Part shown: positions 54,186 to 63,052 of the stretch, one piece after another
Layout of the letters: each line of letters begins with the position of its first letter
Numbering within the stretch: the first letter of the stretch is position 1
DNA from: CAJMSU01 sp964650315
Lineage (GTDB): Bacteria; Bacillota_I; Bacilli_A; RF39; UBA660
Assembly (NCBI GenBank): GCA_964650315.1
Contig: CAZYQE010000005.1
Coordinates: forward strand, 24,957-88,956
Length of the DNA stretch: 64,000 nt
Direction of reading: 5' to 3'
The notes under the pieces: model-generated
What the model saw: only the letters and a program-made list of their open reading frames with translations
The model's database searches: none
What the model was told of the DNA's origin: nothing
Position numbers and translations under genes: made by a program

Positions 54186-55068
54186 CATTTCTTAAATTTT
54201 CTAACTTTTTCATAAATTCTTTTGGGGGATCTACTTCAAAAAATAATTTTTTATTTGTAATTGGATGTTTAAACTTTATACTTTTAGAATGAAGCATTTG
54301 TCCAAAAGAAGTAGATTTACCTTTTCCATATAATGGATCATTATTAACAGGATATCCTATATATGAAAGATGTACTCTTATTTGATGAGTTCTACCTGTT
54401 TCTAAAATACATTCTAATAATGTATTATTATTAAATCTTTCTAATACTTTAAAATTAGTAATTGCTTCTTTAGAATTAATATCAGTAACAGCCATCTTTT
54501 GTCTATTATTTAAATCTCTTCCAATAGGAGCATCTATAGTACCAGTATCATGAGTAATAACTCCATCTACGATCGCTAGATAGTGACGATCCACTTCTTT
54601 TTTAGAAATCATAGAACTTAACTTATCATGAGTTTTTTCATTTTTCGCAACTAACATTAAACCACTAGTATCCTTATCTAATCTATGTACTATACCAGGT
54701 CTAATCTTATCTTTACTTTCAATATTAAATTTATATAAAAGCGCATTTACTAAAGTACCACTATAATGTCCAGGAGCAGGATGAACTACCATACCACTAC
54801 ATTTATTAATAACTAATAAGTCATTATCTTCATATACCACATCTATATCTATATCTTCAGGTTCTATATTTATCTCATAATCTAATTCATCTTTAATTTC
54901 AATTTCATCTTTATCTTTTACTTGATAATTACTACTAACTACTTTGTCATTAACAAGTACTTGCTTCTCTTTAATAAGTTTTTGAATCTTACTACGAGAA
55001 AGATCTAATTCACTAGATAAATATTTATCTATTCTTATCTTTTTTTCTACTTCTACTTTTACTTTCAT
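54172..55068 (-). CDS. rluD: RluD-family 23S rRNA pseudouridine synthase
   Basis: This 298-residue protein has an N-terminal S4 RNA-binding domain (about 12-58; RIDKYLSSELDLSRSKIQKLI) and the catalytic domain with Asp131 in HRLDKDTSGLML. The later block GRTHQIRVHLSYIGYPV is present. It converts uridines in 23S rRNA to pseudouridine. The start lies 44 bases inside lspA and uses an AGGAGG site within that gene. The order dnaE-lspA-rluD is partly Bacillota-like (lspA-rluD adjacency is common). Confidence 0.92.
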   Translation of the reverse strand: MKVKVEVEKKIRIDKYLSSELDLSRSKIQKLIKEKQVLVNDKVVSSNYQVKDKDEIEIKDELDYEINIEPEDIDIDVVYEDNDLLVINKCSGMVVHPAPGHYSGTLVNALLYKFNIESKDKIRPGIVHRLDKDTSGLMLVAKNEKTHDKLSSMISKKEVDRHYLAIVDGVITHDTGTIDAPIGRDLNNRQKMAVTDINSKEAITNFKVLERFNNNTLLECILETGRTHQIRVHLSYIGYPVNNDPLYGKGKSTSFGQMLHSKSIKFKHPITNKKLFFEVDPPKEFMKKLENLRNETTK

Positions 55069-55522
55069 TTATACTCCTCCTAATAAGTTCAATTATATAA
55101 AGTAAACAACCTACAGTAATACCAATATCTGCAATATTAAATACTGGGAAGTTATAACCAAATATATTAAAAGATAAATAATCTATTACTGAGTGATATA
55201 ATAATCTATCTATCAAATTACCTACTATACCACCAATAATCATACCTAAAGATATAATACTAAGTTTAGTAAACTTCTCTTCTTTTAAATATCTATCTAT
55301 TAAGAATAGTAATACTAAAGCTACTATAATAAATATATAAGTTTTACCATTTAATATAGAAAAAGCAGCTCCCTTATTCTTAACATAATATATAGAAAAG
55401 AAATTAGGTATTATCTTAATTTCAGTTAATACTTTCATCTTAGTATTTATTAATAATTTAACAAACTGATCTATTATTAATAAAATAGCTGCAACACTAT
55501 AAACTTTCTCTTTATTTTTCAT
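55025..55522 (-). CDS. lspA: Lipoprotein signal peptidase
   Basis: This 165-residue protein has four helices and the two catalytic Asp blocks: GNLIDRLLYHSVIDYLSF and VFNIADIGITVG. LspA cuts the signal peptide of prolipoproteins after lipid attachment; the protein at 61433-62380 is a likely substrate. It overlaps dnaE by 11 bases upstream and rluD by 44 bases downstream, with an unusually weak ribosome site (AAGAG), consistent with coupling to dnaE. Confidence 0.93.
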   Translation of the reverse strand: MKNKEKVYSVAAILLIIDQFVKLLINTKMKVLTEIKIIPNFFSIYYVKNKGAAFSILNGKTYIFIIVALVLLFLIDRYLKEEKFTKLSIISLGMIIGGIVGNLIDRLLYHSVIDYLSFNIFGYNFPVFNIADIGITVGCLLYIIELIRRSINESKSRSRKKDKNR

Positions 55523-58472
55523 CTTTTTTACTCTTTTCTTTTAAATATTTTATTTTTTCTACTACTATTTGATACTTATTTAGTCTTTTTTCTACTTTAC
55601 CTCTAATTTTTAATAAATCTCCTCTTTCAATAGCAAAATATAATTTATATATTTTAGGGAATAAAGTAAAGTCCATTCTAGCAGTTTCATCACTACCAGT
55701 AATAAAAGACATTTTATCTCCTTTTTTAGTATCAATAACTTTCACTTTATCAACTAATATTAAACAATCTACTGTTTTATTAAAATGTTCTGGTATTGTA
55801 TTTAGTGGAATACAATACTTATTATCTTTAATATATGCAGTAGTTGGGTGTTGTGAAAGATAGAATCCATATACTTCTTTTTCTTTTTCTAGTAAATACT
55901 CATCAGAGAATTCTTGTTGTTTTTCTATATCTGGTCTCATTACTAAATCAGGCTCTATATCTTTAGTAAGTTCTGCATAGTTGAATAAACTATCTAAATT
56001 ATATATTAGAGTAGCTCTATTTATACCAAAACTACTAAATGTATCTGCAAATATTAAAGTTTCTAAATTCTTTTTACCTAGACCTGCTAAGTATAGTCTA
56101 CTAAAAGCATCATATATATCTTCAAATTCTCCATCACTCCTTGCTTTTAATATTTCACTAGCTACTACAGTACCAATAGATTTAATATTAGATACAGGAT
56201 ATATTATCTTATTATTAGTAACTACATATCTATTACTACTCTTATTTATATCAGGTTTTAAAACTTCTATTCCATTAGCTTTAGCTTCCATAATATATTC
56301 ATGAGTTTTAGATTCTGATCCAATAACATTAGTTAATAAGTTAGCAAAAAATATAGTCTTATAATGACTCTTTAGATATGCCATTTTATAAGCAATTATT
56401 GAATACGCTACAGAGTGACTTCTATTAAAACCATAACCTGCAAAGTTTAATACTAAGTCAAATAGTTTCTTAGCTTGGTCTTTATTATGACCCTTCTCTA
56501 CACTCTTTCTAATAAACTTCTCTTCTTCACTCTTTAGTAAACTAACTTTTTTCTTAGACATAGCACGTCTTAAAATATCAGCTTCTCCTAAAGTATATCC
56601 TGCATAAATATTAGCAAGCTGCATTATTTGTTCTTGATATATTAAGATACCATAAGTATTCTTAGTAATTGGTTCTAAACATGGATCTAAATATGTAACT
56701 TTTTCTTTACCATGTCTTCTTCTAATATATGAATCAATGTTAATTGCTGCTCCTGGTCTAAATAAAGCGATTGCTGAGAATACATCTTCAAATGTATTAG
56801 GTTTTAAATTTCTTAAAAAATTTCTCATACCAGTAGATTCAAATTGGAATATTCCACTAGTATTAGCTTCTTCAAATATCTTTAAAGTTTCTTTATCATC
56901 AAGTGGTATTTTATTAAAATCAACTTCTTCATTATATATTTCTTTTATATCATTAATTATATTATTAATAATAGTTAAATTTTTAAGTCCTAAGAAATCC
57001 ATCTTGAGTAAACCTAAATCTTCTAAGTATTCCATAGAATAACTTGTTAAATACATTCCTTCACTCATAGTTAAAGGAATTACTTCATCTAAATCTACTC
57101 TACTCATTACAATACCAGCAGCATGAGAAGATGTATGTCTAGGGAACCCTTCTATCTTAACCGCAATATCAAACATCTTAGATAATAACTCATCACTATC
57201 TATTCTAGTTTTAAATACTTTATTCTTATTATAAAAATCTTTTAATTTATCTTTAGTAAAAGCTGGAATAAATTTAGATAATCCATCTATTTTATAATTA
57301 GGAATATTTAAAACACGTGCAACATCTCTTAATACTTGTTTAGCACCTAAAGTACCAAAAGTAACTATTCCAGAAACTCTCTTTTTACCATATTTTTCTA
57401 CTACATAATTTATTACTTCATCTCTTTTATCATCAGGAAAATCTGTATCTATATCAGGCATAGTTTTTCTTTCTGGATTTAAGAATCTTTCAAATAATAA
57501 ATCATATTCTATTGGATCAATATCAGTAATACCTAATGAGTAAGATACTAATGATCCTGCCGCACTTCCTCTACCAGGACCAACTAATATTTTATTCTTT
57601 TTCGCATACTTTATAAAATCATATACTACTAAAAAGTAATTAGGAAATCCCATATCATTAATTATCTTTAATTCATAACTAAGTCTTTTCTTATAATTAT
57701 CTGGAATAGATCCACCTAATCTTTTAGTAAGACCTGCTTTACATAATTCAAATAAATATTTACTTGGATCATCACATTCATATATAGGAAGTAAATTATC
57801 TCTCTTAGGTATTTCTAAATTACAAGAATCAGCAATTTTTATACTATTAATAAGTCCAGTATTATCACTTAGTTCTAATACATCACTAATCTTTAATTCA
57901 TGTTCTTCTACTTCATAAGTTACCTCATCACTAATAGTTTTAGAATCTCTTATTCTATATAAATAAGGCAATATTTCGACATTACTTTTATATAAATATA
58001 AACTTTCTCTAAAGAATACTACATTTTTAGTAAGAATAAGCGCTTCTTTTTCTTCCTTTTTATTAGAATATCCTAAATATAATTCATCATATATCTTAGA
58101 TAAATCTTTATACTTATCTCTATATTTAAAAGGTACTATTCCAATTACATTTTTATTATATTTTTTTAAGTCTTTTCCTTCTACTACTCTTTCATTTTGT
58201 ATAGTAGATAGTTTTATTAATGATTGATATCCTTCATAGTCTTTAGCATATAATACTACATTAAAATCTTTAAGTACTATATCCAAACCAATTATTGGTT
58301 TAATATCATTACTCTTACATTTTTTAATAAATTCCATAACTCCATACATATTAGTATCAGTTAAGGCAATACTTTGGAGGTTACTTGCTTTTGCATACTT
58401 AACAATATCATCTATTCTTAATAAACTAGATAATAATGTATAATTACTTTTGTTATATAATGGTATATACAT
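55512..58472 (-). CDS. dnaE: DNA polymerase III alpha subunit DnaE, short form with degenerate PHP domain
   Basis: This 986-residue protein has the catalytic acidic triad around D340, D342 and D344 (MPDIDTDFPDD), the palm block VGPGRGSAAGSLVSY and the finger block YGFNRSHSVAYSIIAY. A C-terminal OB-fold-like part (about 880-980) is present. In Bacillota DnaE extends primers with PolC as main replicase. The N-terminal PHP region has lost its metal ligands: the usual H-L-H-x-H-S is PLYNKSNYTLL and the T-D-H-G is TDTNMYG. The protein is therefore unlikely to bind PHP metals, and it is about 100 residues shorter than B. subtilis DnaE. Confidence 0.93.
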   Translation of the reverse strand: MYIPLYNKSNYTLLSSLLRIDDIVKYAKASNLQSIALTDTNMYGVMEFIKKCKSNDIKPIIGLDIVLKDFNVVLYAKDYEGYQSLIKLSTIQNERVVEGKDLKKYNKNVIGIVPFKYRDKYKDLSKIYDELYLGYSNKKEEKEALILTKNVVFFRESLYLYKSNVEILPYLYRIRDSKTISDEVTYEVEEHELKISDVLELSDNTGLINSIKIADSCNLEIPKRDNLLPIYECDDPSKYLFELCKAGLTKRLGGSIPDNYKKRLSYELKIINDMGFPNYFLVVYDFIKYAKKNKILVGPGRGSAAGSLVSYSLGITDIDPIEYDLLFERFLNPERKTMPDIDTDFPDDKRDEVINYVVEKYGKKRVSGIVTFGTLGAKQVLRDVARVLNIPNYKIDGLSKFIPAFTKDKLKDFYNKNKVFKTRIDSDELLSKMFDIAVKIEGFPRHTSSHAAGIVMSRVDLDEVIPLTMSEGMYLTSYSMEYLEDLGLLKMDFLGLKNLTIINNIINDIKEIYNEEVDFNKIPLDDKETLKIFEEANTSGIFQFESTGMRNFLRNLKPNTFEDVFSAIALFRPGAAINIDSYIRRRHGKEKVTYLDPCLEPITKNTYGILIYQEQIMQLANIYAGYTLGEADILRRAMSKKKVSLLKSEEEKFIRKSVEKGHNKDQAKKLFDLVLNFAGYGFNRSHSVAYSIIAYKMAYLKSHYKTIFFANLLTNVIGSESKTHEYIMEAKANGIEVLKPDINKSSNRYVVTNNKIIYPVSNIKSIGTVVASEILKARSDGEFEDIYDAFSRLYLAGLGKKNLETLIFADTFSSFGINRATLIYNLDSLFNYAELTKDIEPDLVMRPDIEKQQEFSDEYLLEKEKEVYGFYLSQHPTTAYIKDNKYCIPLNTIPEHFNKTVDCLILVDKVKVIDTKKGDKMSFITGSDETARMDFTLFPKIYKLYFAIERGDLLKIRGKVEKRLNKYQIVVEKIKYLKEKSKKDEK

Positions 58473-58532
58473 AATAAAACCTCCTTCTACATATATTCTA
58501 CCATAAATAACGTTTATTTTACTATGTTTTGT

Positions 58533-58561
58533 TTGACTTTATAATACTTTTATGGTAAAGT
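58533..58561 (+). promoter_or_regulatory. SigA-type promoter of rpmB
   Basis: Plus strand TTGACT (58533-58538), 17 bases, TAAAGT (58556-58561), about 35 bases before ATG 58596. A TATAAT at 58540-58545 also occurs but has no matching -35. Confidence 0.65.
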
Positions 58562-58595
58562 TATAAAGCGAGAGAGAAACCGAAGGAGGGATATT

Positions 58596-58775
58596 ATGGC
58601 AGTTAATGCATCACAAAGAAAAGGTAATGTAAAAAATATGAGATCACATGCGATGAACGCAACTAAAAAAAGACAAAAATTAAATCTTCAAGTACATAGA
58701 CTAGAAGATGGTACTAAAGTAAGAATCTCAACTAAAGAAAAAAGAACTTTATTAAAGGGTCAAAAAACTGCATAA
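58596..58775 (+). CDS. rpmB: Ribosomal protein bL28, short form
   Basis: A 59-residue frame (too short for simple ORF cut-offs) starts MAVNASQRKGNVKNMRSHAMN and has the diagnostic SHAMN-x-T-K block, then LNLQVHRLEDGTKVRISTKEKRTLLKG. This is the core of bL28, a large-subunit protein near the peptide exit side. The usual N-terminal C-x-x-C (zinc) segment is absent, making this a C-minus paralogue-type L28. Its ribosome site GGAGGG lies five bases before ATG. It has its own promoter and a terminator that contains the stop codon. Confidence 0.88.
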   Translation: MAVNASQRKGNVKNMRSHAMNATKKRQKLNLQVHRLEDGTKVRISTKEKRTLLKGQKTA

Positions 58776-58796
58776 TATATGCAGTTTTATTTTTTA
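58765..58796. terminator. Bidirectional terminator between rpmB and the anchored-protein gene
   Basis: AAAACTGCATA pairs with TATGCAGTTTT across a three-base loop, followed by ATTTTTT on the plus strand and a T-run on the minus strand. The rpmB stop lies in the hairpin, and the neighbouring minus-strand gene ends at its edge. Confidence 0.88.
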
Positions 58797-59465
58797 ATTA
58801 CAAGTATATCCAGATTTAATTAAATCTTCTCTAACTTTTAAAGCATTATCTTTATACTTATAAGTAATATTTAAATATTTATTAGATTTATCTTTTATTT
58901 TAGAATCATCATACTTTTCTAAATTAATAATTAGTTTTAAAGTATATTTACTTATAACATTCTTTTTACTTTCATTATTACTAGTAATAGTATAACCAGT
59001 TATTGATTCTTTTTTTATGTCTTTAACTTTATTATCTAAATCAGTTATAAACTTAGGAGTCTTATCTAATTTGGAATCGACTACTGTACTTACTATTACA
59101 TTTTGATAATTATATAATTTATTCTTTTTAAAGTTTAAAGTAACAGTTTCATTAACAGTTATTTTATTATTTTCTTCATTAGAATTCTTAGTACAAATAA
59201 GCTTATCTATTTTCTTAGTTACTTTAGTAGTCTTTCTATATTTAGAAGGATTACTATCTTTTTTATTTAAAGAATATGTATTAGAATATACTATTCCAGA
59301 AAAAATTGCAAATATTCCAATAAAAGCTATTATAATAGCTGGTTTCTTACTTGTCTTTTTTTCATACTTAGCAACTTTCTCTACTTCGTTAAAATTTAAA
59401 ACTAAAGTTTTTGTTAACTCAAGTGATTCTTGCTTTGATCTTTTTTTAGTTTTGTCTTTTGCCAT
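58794..59465 (-). CDS. Membrane-anchored protein with YehR/DUF1307-like outside domain, function unknown
   Basis: This 223-residue protein (start ATG 59465 with AGGGG nine bases away) has a basic cytoplasmic N-terminus (about 1-42), one helix (about 43-60), and an outside beta-rich domain. That domain has Cys near both ends (LICTKN and SGYTCN) and a repeat of charged strands (ENNKITVNETVTLNFKKNKL). The domain resembles the DUF1307/YehR-type fold in layout only. A promoter-like TATAAT lies upstream with TTGCTA at 18-base spacing. No function can be assigned. Confidence 0.55.
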   Translation of the reverse strand: MAKDKTKKRSKQESLELTKTLVLNFNEVEKVAKYEKKTSKKPAIIIAFIGIFAIFSGIVYSNTYSLNKKDSNPSKYRKTTKVTKKIDKLICTKNSNEENNKITVNETVTLNFKKNKLYNYQNVIVSTVVDSKLDKTPKFITDLDNKVKDIKKESITGYTITSNNESKKNVISKYTLKLIINLEKYDDSKIKDKSNKYLNITYKYKDNALKVREDLIKSGYTCN

Positions 59466-59519
59466 AAAAATCGCCCCTACCTGAAACAATTATATAATAA
59501 AAACAATATAAATAGCAAT

Positions 59520-59547
59520 TAAAAACAGCTAATTTTAGCTGTTTTTT
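59520..59547. terminator. Terminator after typA
   Basis: AAAAACAGCTA (59521-59531) pairs with TAGCTGTTTTT (about 59535-59546) around a three-base loop, with A and T runs on both sides. It lies directly after the typA stop (59549) on the minus strand. Confidence 0.85.
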
Positions 59548-59548
59548 C

Positions 59549-61363
59549 TTATTTTCTCTTCTTTGCATCAAATTTCTTACGTTCTTCAGTATTTAAAATC
59601 TTTTTTCTTAATCTAATATTATTAGGAGTTATCTCTACTAACTCATCAGAATTAATATAATCAAGAGCATATTCTAATGTGATAGGACGTGGTCTTTTTA
59701 ATACTACTGTGTGATCACTTCCTGCAGCACGTGTATTAGTTAATTGTTTTCCTTTAACAACATTAACTGCCAAGTCATTATCTTTATTACACTCACCTAC
59801 TATCATACCTTCATATACTTCAGTACCTGGTTCAATAAACATAGTACCTCTATCTTCTAAGTTACCAATAGAATAAGCTGTAGAATTTCCATTTTCCATA
59901 GAAACTAAAACTCCAAGTTTTCTTTCCCCTACTTCTACATTTTCATAAGGCATATATTCTTTAAAAGTATGAGACATAATTCCATAACCTTTAGTTAAAG
60001 TCATAAAGTCTGTAGAAAAACCAATTAATCCACGAGATGGAATAGTATATAAAAGTCTAGTTTGTCCTTCCATATTAGTCATATTTTCCATCTTAGCTCC
60101 ACGAAGACCTAATTGTTCTATAACAGAACCAACAGACTCTTCAGGAACATCTATTTGTAGTTCTTCATATGGTTCGTGTTTAACACCATCTATTTCTTTT
60201 ATAATTACTTTTGGTTTAGATACTTCAAGTTCATAACCTTCTCTTCTCATATTTTCTATTAAAATACTTAAATGTAATTCTCCTCTACCACTAACTAAGA
60301 ATGACTCGTTAGAAGCTTGCTCTACCTTAAGACTAACATCTCTTTGAGTTTCTCTATTTAATCTTTCTTCTATCTTGCGAGCAGTTACTATATCACCATC
60401 TCTTCCTACAAAAGGAGATGAATTAGTACCAAAAGTCATTTGTAATGTTGGTTCATCTATATGTAGTTTAGGAAGAGGTATTATATTATCACTATCACAT
60501 AAAGTTTCTCCTACTGAAATATCAGATAGACCTGCAACTGCAACTATATCTCCAGCTTCAGCTTCTTCTATTTCAATTCTTTTATATCCATAAAAACCAA
60601 ATAGTTTTTGAATTCTAAATTCTTTAGTAGAACCATCTAATCTAGAACAAGTAACCATACTACCTGTTTTAATCTTTCCATTATGTACTTTACCAATACC
60701 AATTCTACCTACAAATTCATTGTAATCAAGTAGAGCTGGTTGAAATTGTAATGGACTGTTAGAATCTCCTTTAGGTTCTGGAATCTCATCTATTATTAAA
60801 TCTAAAACTTCTTCAAAACCTTCAGTTTGAGTAGATAAATCTGCATCTTTAGAACAAGTACCATTTAATGCACTAGCATATAATACTTTAAAATCTAATT
60901 GATCATCATCTGCACCTAACTCAATAAATAAATCTAAGACTTCATCTAAAACTTCATCACATCTAGCACTTTCTTTATCAACTTTATTAATAACCACAAT
61001 AGGTTTAACTCCTGCTTCAAAAGCTTTCTTTAATACAAATCTAGTTTGTGGCATAGCACCTTCATAAGCATCAACAACAAGTAATACACCATCAACCATC
61101 TTCATAATACGCTCTACTTCTCCACCAAAATCAGCATGTCCTGGAGTATCTAGTATATTAATCCTATAATCTTTATAATCTAAAGCAGTAGTCTTAGCTA
61201 AAATAGTAATACCACGTTCTTTTTCTAAATCATTTGAATCCATTGATATATTAGAAACATCTTCATTATCTCTAAACATACCAGAAGATTTTAATATACC
61301 ATCTACTAAAGTTGTCTTACCATGATCTACATGCGCAATTATCGCAACATTTCTTTTTTTCAT
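59549..61363 (-). CDS. typA: Translational GTPase TypA/BipA
   Basis: This 604-residue protein has the G1 motif AHVDHGKTTL (9-18), the G2/G3 segment ERGITILAKTTALDY to DTPGHADFGGEVER, the G4 VVINKVDK and the G5 LYASALNG. EF-G-like domains and the TypA-specific C-terminal domain follow (GERKLGVLVSMENGNSTAYSIGNLEDRG). TypA acts in ribosome assembly and stress adaptation. Full length for the family. ATG 61363 with GAGGTGG upstream. Confidence 0.96.
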   Translation of the reverse strand: MKKRNVAIIAHVDHGKTTLVDGILKSSGMFRDNEDVSNISMDSNDLEKERGITILAKTTALDYKDYRINILDTPGHADFGGEVERIMKMVDGVLLVVDAYEGAMPQTRFVLKKAFEAGVKPIVVINKVDKESARCDEVLDEVLDLFIELGADDDQLDFKVLYASALNGTCSKDADLSTQTEGFEEVLDLIIDEIPEPKGDSNSPLQFQPALLDYNEFVGRIGIGKVHNGKIKTGSMVTCSRLDGSTKEFRIQKLFGFYGYKRIEIEEAEAGDIVAVAGLSDISVGETLCDSDNIIPLPKLHIDEPTLQMTFGTNSSPFVGRDGDIVTARKIEERLNRETQRDVSLKVEQASNESFLVSGRGELHLSILIENMRREGYELEVSKPKVIIKEIDGVKHEPYEELQIDVPEESVGSVIEQLGLRGAKMENMTNMEGQTRLLYTIPSRGLIGFSTDFMTLTKGYGIMSHTFKEYMPYENVEVGERKLGVLVSMENGNSTAYSIGNLEDRGTMFIEPGTEVYEGMIVGECNKDNDLAVNVVKGKQLTNTRAAGSDHTVVLKRPRPITLEYALDYINSDELVEITPNNIRLRKKILNTEERKKFDAKKRK

Positions 61364-61402
61364 ACTTCCACCTCTAATTACCGCAACTCATTATAACACA
61401 AT

Positions 61403-61432
61403 ATAAAAAAAAATACTAGTATCTAGTATTTT
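61403..61432 (-). terminator. Terminator after the lipoprotein gene
   Basis: AAATACTAG pairs with CTAGTATTT around TAT (about 61411-61431), with an A-run (61404-61413) as U-tract on the minus strand; the gene's stop follows directly. Confidence 0.8.
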
Positions 61433-62380
61433 TTATTCTTTTACTTTAACCTTTTGCTTTACTTGTCCCTTATCAGAAACAAACTTTCTAAATTCTAATG
61501 GACTTTCAAATTTTTCATTATCAGATTTTTCACTAAGCTTAGTTATAGGTTTAATTACATCATCATAATTATTTAATACTGCTTCCTTAACATTTTTATC
61601 ATTAGAACCTAAACCAGTTTGTTTATCTGCAATTAAATTAATCTTATATTTATCTGGATCAACTAAAGATAATGATTCATAATGAATATAATCACCTTTT
61701 TTAATATTTTTTGGCATACCATATTTTTTAATATACTCCTCGTCATAATAAGCTGGTCCATTTATTTTTTTCTTAGAAACAACAGTATATTCATAATGAA
61801 TATAAATATTACCATTAGCTCCTAGTAAATATTCTAATTCAATTAATTCATCATTGTTATGATCATTTAAACCATGACCTATTTTATCTTTAGCCCATAT
61901 AATTGAATTAGGCAAAACAAAATTACTAAATTCTCTAAACATAGCATTTGACATCTCATCATAATCTCTATTATCAGTTTGAAATTCTTTTATCTTATCA
62001 CTAAGTAAACTATGATTTATAAAGTTAGCTAATCTAGAAGGATATACATAATCTATATTTTTCTTAGTATAATCATATCCTAAATCTACATCTTTACTAA
62101 TTTTACTAAAATCAATATATCTATCATATCTAGAGTATTTTTTATCATTATAATAAAGTTCTTTATCCACAGGATGCCCTATTAAATTTCTTTTTTCTTG
62201 TTCCTTTTGATCATCAGATTTTTCTACTGTATATACAGTACTACTATATTCAGATTTATATTTTTCATTCTTAGAACAGCCTGATAATCCACCAATTCCT
62301 ACAGTAGTAAGTACTAGGGATAAACCTACTGCTCCTAATCTCTTTCTAATGTTTTCAAAATTATAATTAACTTTACTCAT
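61433..62380 (-). CDS. Secreted lipoprotein, function unknown
   Basis: This 315-residue protein (start ATG 62380; the in-frame ATG at 62386 sits one base from GGGGG) has a signal peptide ending in the lipobox GLSGC. A charged outside part follows with a repeated K/N-D-rich character (HPVDKELYYNDKKYSRYDRY). There is no recognised domain. The lipid anchor would be added by Lgt and the peptide cut by LspA, whose gene is 6 kb away. It has its own promoter and terminator and is thus monocistronic. Confidence 0.8.
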   Translation of the reverse strand: MSKVNYNFENIRKRLGAVGLSLVLTTVGIGGLSGCSKNEKYKSEYSSTVYTVEKSDDQKEQEKRNLIGHPVDKELYYNDKKYSRYDRYIDFSKISKDVDLGYDYTKKNIDYVYPSRLANFINHSLLSDKIKEFQTDNRDYDEMSNAMFREFSNFVLPNSIIWAKDKIGHGLNDHNNDELIELEYLLGANGNIYIHYEYTVVSKKKINGPAYYDEEYIKKYGMPKNIKKGDYIHYESLSLVDPDKYKINLIADKQTGLGSNDKNVKEAVLNNYDDVIKPITKLSEKSDNEKFESPLEFRKFVSDKGQVKQKVKVKE

Positions 62381-62409
62381 ATTCATTCCCCCTCACAAAT
62401 ATGTCCAGT

Positions 62410-62438
62410 ATTGTAACATACTTCACTTATTTTTTCAA
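62410..62438 (-). promoter_or_regulatory. SigA-type promoter of the lipoprotein gene
   Basis: Minus strand TTGAAA (62433-62438), 17 bases, TACAAT (62410-62415), about 29 bases before the ATG. The -35 overlaps the end of the DedA gene. Confidence 0.7.
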
Positions 62439-63029
62439 CACATATTTATTTTTTATCTTTTTATAAAAATAAAATACTATAATTAATACTAATAATACTC
62501 TAATAGGAATCTTTAAATAAGATATCTTACTATTTACTAATATCCAACTATTACCTAAAGCATATCCTAAATATACAAATAGTATCGTCCAAGGAATAGA
62601 TCCAATAGTTGTATATATTAAGAATTTAATAAAAGATAATCTATATATACCAATTGGTAGTGATATTAAAGTTCTAACTATTGGAAAATTTCTACCTATT
62701 AAAGCTCCTAACATACCATATTTATTAAACCAAGAATTACTTTTATCTAAATCACTTTCCTTCATAAAAAAATATTTACCAAACTTCTTTATAAAAGGTC
62801 TTCCTCCAAAATAACCAATAAAATAAATTATTACCGCACAAAAAACACTACCAAGTAAACCTGTTATAAAAGCTCCCCAAATAGTAAATATACCCTGACT
62901 TGCTAATATCCCAGCAGTAGCAAGTATTACTTCACTAGGTATTATAATAATTACTGCTTCTAATACCATACCAATAAACATACCAAAATAACCATAATTA
63001 GATATTAAATTAAATAGAAAATTACTCAT
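62427..63029 (-). CDS. DedA family membrane protein
   Basis: This 200-residue protein has the DedA layout: an N-terminal helix, the re-entrant segment LEAVIIIIPSEVILATAGILA, a GGRPFIKKFGKYFFMKESDL loop, RNFPIVRTLISLPIGIYRLSF and C-terminal helices. DedA proteins are undecaprenyl-phosphate or phospholipid flippases. It lies 23 bases after the HAD gene. No Shine-Dalgarno sequence is visible before ATG 63029. Instead a short palindrome (CATATTA/TAATATG) covers the start region, which is unusual in this window. Confidence 0.88.
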   Translation of the reverse strand: MSNFLFNLISNYGYFGMFIGMVLEAVIIIIPSEVILATAGILASQGIFTIWGAFITGLLGSVFCAVIIYFIGYFGGRPFIKKFGKYFFMKESDLDKSNSWFNKYGMLGALIGRNFPIVRTLISLPIGIYRLSFIKFLIYTTIGSIPWTILFVYLGYALGNSWILVNSKISYLKIPIRVLLVLIIVFYFYKKIKNKYVLKK

Positions 63030-63052
63030 ATTAAATAATATGAAAAAAAGAA

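Noticed and set aside
55981..57042. Two plus-strand frames inside dnaE
   Set aside because: They are shadows of an AT-rich conserved gene; no ribosome site and no recognisable domain.
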